The position numbers were made by a program, and so were the translations under genes. Of a stretch of DNA of 64,000 nucleotides, positions 60,463 to 64,000 are shown one piece after another. A model generated the notes under the pieces. That model saw only the letters and a program-made list of their open reading frames with translations. It had not been told where the DNA came from and made no database searches. The stretch's first letter is position 1. Each line of letters starts with the position of its first letter. This stretch comes from Lantana camara. Its lineage: Eukaryota > Streptophyta > Magnoliopsida > Lamiales > Verbenaceae. The stretch spans positions 89,292,001-89,356,000 of the forward strand of contig CM074856.1 in the NCBI GenBank assembly GCA_037501455.1, read 5' to 3'.

Positions 60463-63206
60463 TCTTTCTGTAAATTATAGTTAACCTCCTCCGATGCCCG
60501 AGCTAATTGCTTGATAGCTCGAAGTTCGGCTTCTACCCTTTTAATATTCCCAGTTCATCACAGAAAATGACTGATGAGTTGGTAATCTATCTTGTTCATG
60601 TAGTGATTTTCTTTTTAAGAATTCCATTTCCAATACTCAGTTGAATTAACTCCCATGTGATCCTTTGTGGTATATGTTGACCCCATCAAGCTGCAGTTAT
60701 CTCGCACCCTTATAATAGCGCAACACCTTTTTGATCCTTTCGCGCAGATCTTGAATGACAATTGCCTTCCTTGTAGAATTCTCATTTATGATCAAAGTAT
60801 GTTCACTCAACTTGTAAAAACCATTAACTTTCCCATTTCTATTTCTTTTCGTTTCAGCTCGGCTTAAGATATGCCTCCTTATGGCTTTAGAAATCTCTAT
60901 TTGAGAACTTTAGGCACATGAGCTTTAAGATATTGAAGACTTCATTCACATAGTTCTAATAGAGGGAAAGAATAACCACCTCTCTTGAAGTTTCCTGGCC
61001 GGCTCTCCCCCTTTAAGAAAATAAAACATATATATATTCCATCTCACTTCCTGAACTGGTTTTCTTGAAGTACCTATCTCTTCCGATCTTGTTCCCGAAA
61101 ATTCCTTCACCCAAGTTGGAAATCGAGACAAGCACTAAATCTACCATTCTATCCCACATACTCACCTCCGGTTCTTGGAGCACCTAGCCTTCTCTGAAAT
61201 TATTCTCACAAAATTTGTATTCAAATCTTCAAGGTCATCAAGTGTCAAAGTCTTCTAATCCTTCCCCTTCTCCATTTCCAAGAAATCCCGTTGTTGATAA
61301 CTCTTGCATATTTTTTTTTCTTCTATTGAAAGTAACCCATTTGAGCCCATCAATAACTTTGGAGTCATTTCCTTGGTCGACTCTCCCCCTTAAGAATGTC
61401 TGTTCTTACTCGTTGGCTCGTAACATCACTTCTTAAATTGAAAGTTCTCAATTCCCTAAAGTTAGCTTCCTTGGTATAAGTGATTCTGACCACGCCACTT
61501 AGCCGAAAAATTTCTCACATTACTTTTGCAACGATCGGTAGGAACAACAACCCACTTCTACCAATCTAACTCTTGGCTATTTCTTTGGCCTCTAAATTGC
61601 TCTTCCTCTTTTATTCTTTTTCAACCACATTAATTCCTTGTCATAATTTGGTTATGTCTCGGTTGAAGTAATACTTGATACGTGAATTGGGGAGAGTTCC
61701 TATCAAGATGACACTTAACAATGCATGTCGGGTTAAGAGGCCAATGCATGTGTCACACTTGTAAATAATAAATACATAAGTTGGAAAAATTACGCTCAAT
61801 TAGGAATGCATATATATAATTAAAGAAATTTAAATAATTTAAACAATATATGATGCACGTGCTCATGAATGCGTTGAACCTGTCACCATAGTTGCATCTT
61901 TTAGCTTGGGACTTTTCCTTGTTTGTTGATTTACGAGCTGACCTTGAATTGGTTGGCCATTTCCTCTTACCCAAGGTCTTCCAATTTCTTCAAAATCCCC
62001 AACATCAACTCGTACATTTCCATCACTCGAGAATCGAAATTCCTTGAACTCGATTCCATTGTTGCTCCATATCTTCCAATTCAGCAGCCCAACCCGACAA
62101 TTCAGCTTGGATATGGAGAATAGACTCAATCCGACCGGACATAGAATCTTTAGTACTCTAATTTACCACGAGCTTGCAATCACCATATTAGTCGTTCTCT
62201 TCACTTTCCCCATCCGACTTCTTTCTTAACCCAAAATCCAGAATATTTCAATTCTTGTAGATCCACATCCATTACCTCGTTATTCAATCCTTCCCATTTG
62301 GTATTTCCATAAGCCCAAAATCAGTCAATTTCTTAATTTTCCAAGTTGATCCTAATCCTATCCCAAGGCCCCGAAGGATCTCGACTCCTCCTGAACTTAG
62401 TTCCTAAAATTCTGCCTCGACCCGAATCGCTGAGTTACCTTTTTCGCCCACTTTGATTTTAGTTCCAGCAAGTAGAAGATCCTTAATTCAATTACAAATC
62501 TAAACGTTGAGTTATTATCTTCACCTCTTCCTTACATTGAATAAATATCCCGAACCCGGTTGATCCGCCTCTTTTATAATGTAACCTATGTGTCTATCTT
62601 GCAATTTGTAGGCATCACCTTCCTTAATTTTCCCTAACCTCACTAGATCTTGTAAGTTACTCCAACCGTGGATCCTTCTATTCTGCATCTTATCACTTGT
62701 CTTAAAACCTAATTAGAAAAATCCATGTCTCTTGAATTCTTGTATGAAGTTCCCCGGTGCATTCCTCATAACTTTAAGGATATATAAGGGAGCTTGCGAT
62801 AGGTGTAGGTTGTCGTAGAAATTGGTCGTGGTTTGATATCATCTTTACAACCTATAAGTCACTAATCAATTCAAAGCTAAATGCATGCAGTTAATGCATG
62901 CTCATGTCATATAGTTAACACCACAACCACAAATTTGATGCAAATACAACAAATAATTCAACAAAATCAAAAATAAAACATGTTGGACATATATATATCT
63001 TCAAATAATGTAAAGTCAATTAACCGACAATTTATGGACAAAATCGATACAATGCTCAAGTTATCAAGTAATTCAGGTAATTTCAAGGATTCAAGTAATC
63101 AGATAATTTCAAATAAATGCAAGACCCTCAAGTTGTCAATTAGTTCCTATGTCGTACGACTTAGACATGACACGACACGACACGAGAACCTCGGTTTTGC
63201 AATCGG

Positions 63207-63218
63207 GCTCTGATACCA
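63207..63218 (-). other. Primer-binding site, E right copy
   Basis: Minus strand TGGTATCAGAGC, 7 nt from LTR 3. Confidence 0.88.
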
Positions 63219-63225
63219 CTTAAGA

Positions 63226-64000
63226 TGTAGCACCCGGAACGCCGAGATGCCACACCCCCGCACTATAGCTCAGTCCACATACGAAATGGATGATCCGTAC
63301 ATTAACCAAGACTATAGCGAACGGGTGACAATGCAAGAAATAATCTAGCTAGGCGGGACTAGACCCCAATTCAATTAAATCCAATACATGAAAATTTGAA
63401 AGCGGAAGTAAAAACACTAACATTTCAATATCATATACCAAATATCCAAAAGCTCATCCTATTCTAGCTCATATATCAATACATTATCATCTCCAACATA
63501 TTATACATGCATAAGTCTCCAGAACTAACAGGAACCCTAACATGATAAAGCCGGAAATACCAAGAACATGAAAATACGATGCTAGACTCAGCTGAATAAA
63601 AGACACAACTCGGACTCCCGCCTAGCACACGACCGTGAGTACCTGAAAAGTGAGGGTGTCAGTCTACCGAAGACTGAGTGAGGGGTTTAGATAAATATAA
63701 GCGCAATTACCATGCAAGCTATAATCTCGGGTAAGTATTCATAAAAGAAACAATATAAGTTCAAATATTAAAGTAGGACTCGCCCGAGATTAGAACTAAT
63801 CAATTTAATAATTCAATCATGATCGATTCAATACGTGGCCCGGCGAGTGAGGGCAATTCTCCAACCTTTAACCAAAAGTGTACAATCATTCAGTTTTTAA
63901 GTGATTAGGTGGTCAAACAATCAATATACAGTGCAGTAGTGCAGTAGTGTACTCAATCAATACAATCAGTAGTGCAATCAATACAATAGACCGAGGACAG
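63226..64000 (-). repeat. Element E LTR 3, cut by window edge
   Basis: First 775 bp, collinear with 56786 onward with a few substitutions. Confidence 0.92.

Larger units (their letters stand above)
59897..63225 (-). other. Element E internal region, right copy (noncoding)
   Basis: Near-identical to 53417-56785 but with a deletion of about 40 bp near 61060. PPT at 59897-59913 (minus CTTAAGGGGGAGAGAGT). A frame of 88 codons (62129-61863) exists here but is broken in the left copy, so I do not call it a gene. Confidence 0.78.
50441..64000 (-). mobile_element. Element E: head-to-tail tandem of a large non-autonomous LTR element
   Basis: Three LTRs (50441-53416; 56786-59896; 63226 to edge) alternate with two internal regions (53417-56785; 59897-63225), all minus. 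Period 6440-6447 bp. Internal regions are near-identical, about 3.3 kb, and lack gag and pol domains, fitting a large non-autonomous (LARD-like) element. The middle LTR serves as 3' LTR for the right copy and 5' LTR for the left copy, as expected from unequal recombination. Right end is outside the window. Confidence 0.9.

Noticed and set aside
61863..62129. 88-aa minus-strand ORF in E right copy
   Set aside because: The left copy carries a stop in the same frame, and overlapping frames are equally plausible.

Overview
The window looks like repeat-rich heterochromatin of a flowering plant with a large genome. I see no host gene, no rRNA or tRNA gene and no CRISPR array. Evidence for a plant: Ty3/gypsy chromovirus-type polyproteins (Tekay/Del-like by protein resemblance; lineage is my inference), primer-binding sites matching plant initiator tRNA-Met (TGGTATCAGAGC type), TG...CA LTRs of 2.6-4.1 kb, and nested insertions. 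I cannot name the species. Nearly all short ORFs here are chance ORFs inside LTRs or satellite DNA.

Layout. 1-2888: LTR of family C (minus), running off the left edge. 2889-17302: element A (plus), a chromovirus with 4.1-kb LTRs, an extra ORF before gag, and gag-pol with one frameshift; its LTRs are almost identical, so it is young. 17303-22170: element B (plus), a non-autonomous element with a decayed gag and no pol, whose 5' LTR was split by A. 22171-35278: a 13-kb tandem array of about 1.2-kb monomers (11 full and 1 partial), which resemble the promoter-proximal part of LTR F downstream. 35279-50440: a family-C-like solo LTR (C') broken by element D (36141-46226, minus; gag-pol with two in-frame TAG stops) and by solo LTR F (47047-48987, TSD GAAAG). 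50441-64000: a head-to-tail tandem of the large non-autonomous element E (minus), arranged LTR-internal-LTR-internal-LTR with a 6.44-kb period.

How the parts relate. B, D and E share LTR termini (TGTARCACCCGG at one end, GTTACA or CTACA at the other), a similar PBS-proximal leader and a U5-side block, so B and E look like non-autonomous relatives that a D-type element could mobilise. The most striking pattern is that five related LTRs (B, C, C', D, E) carry, at a comparable position, a cluster of short GC-centred palindromes whose sequence differs by family: GGGAACGGCCGTTCCC in B, GTGACACCCCCGTGTCAC in C and D, GGACACGGCCGTGTCC in C', GTACCCGCCCGGGTAC in E. In B, D and E the cluster begins about 625-635 nt downstream of the TATA-like box. 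The second is the satellite apparently born from a truncated LTR, with a higher-order A-B-C organisation and a G-box (CACGTG) cluster in every monomer.
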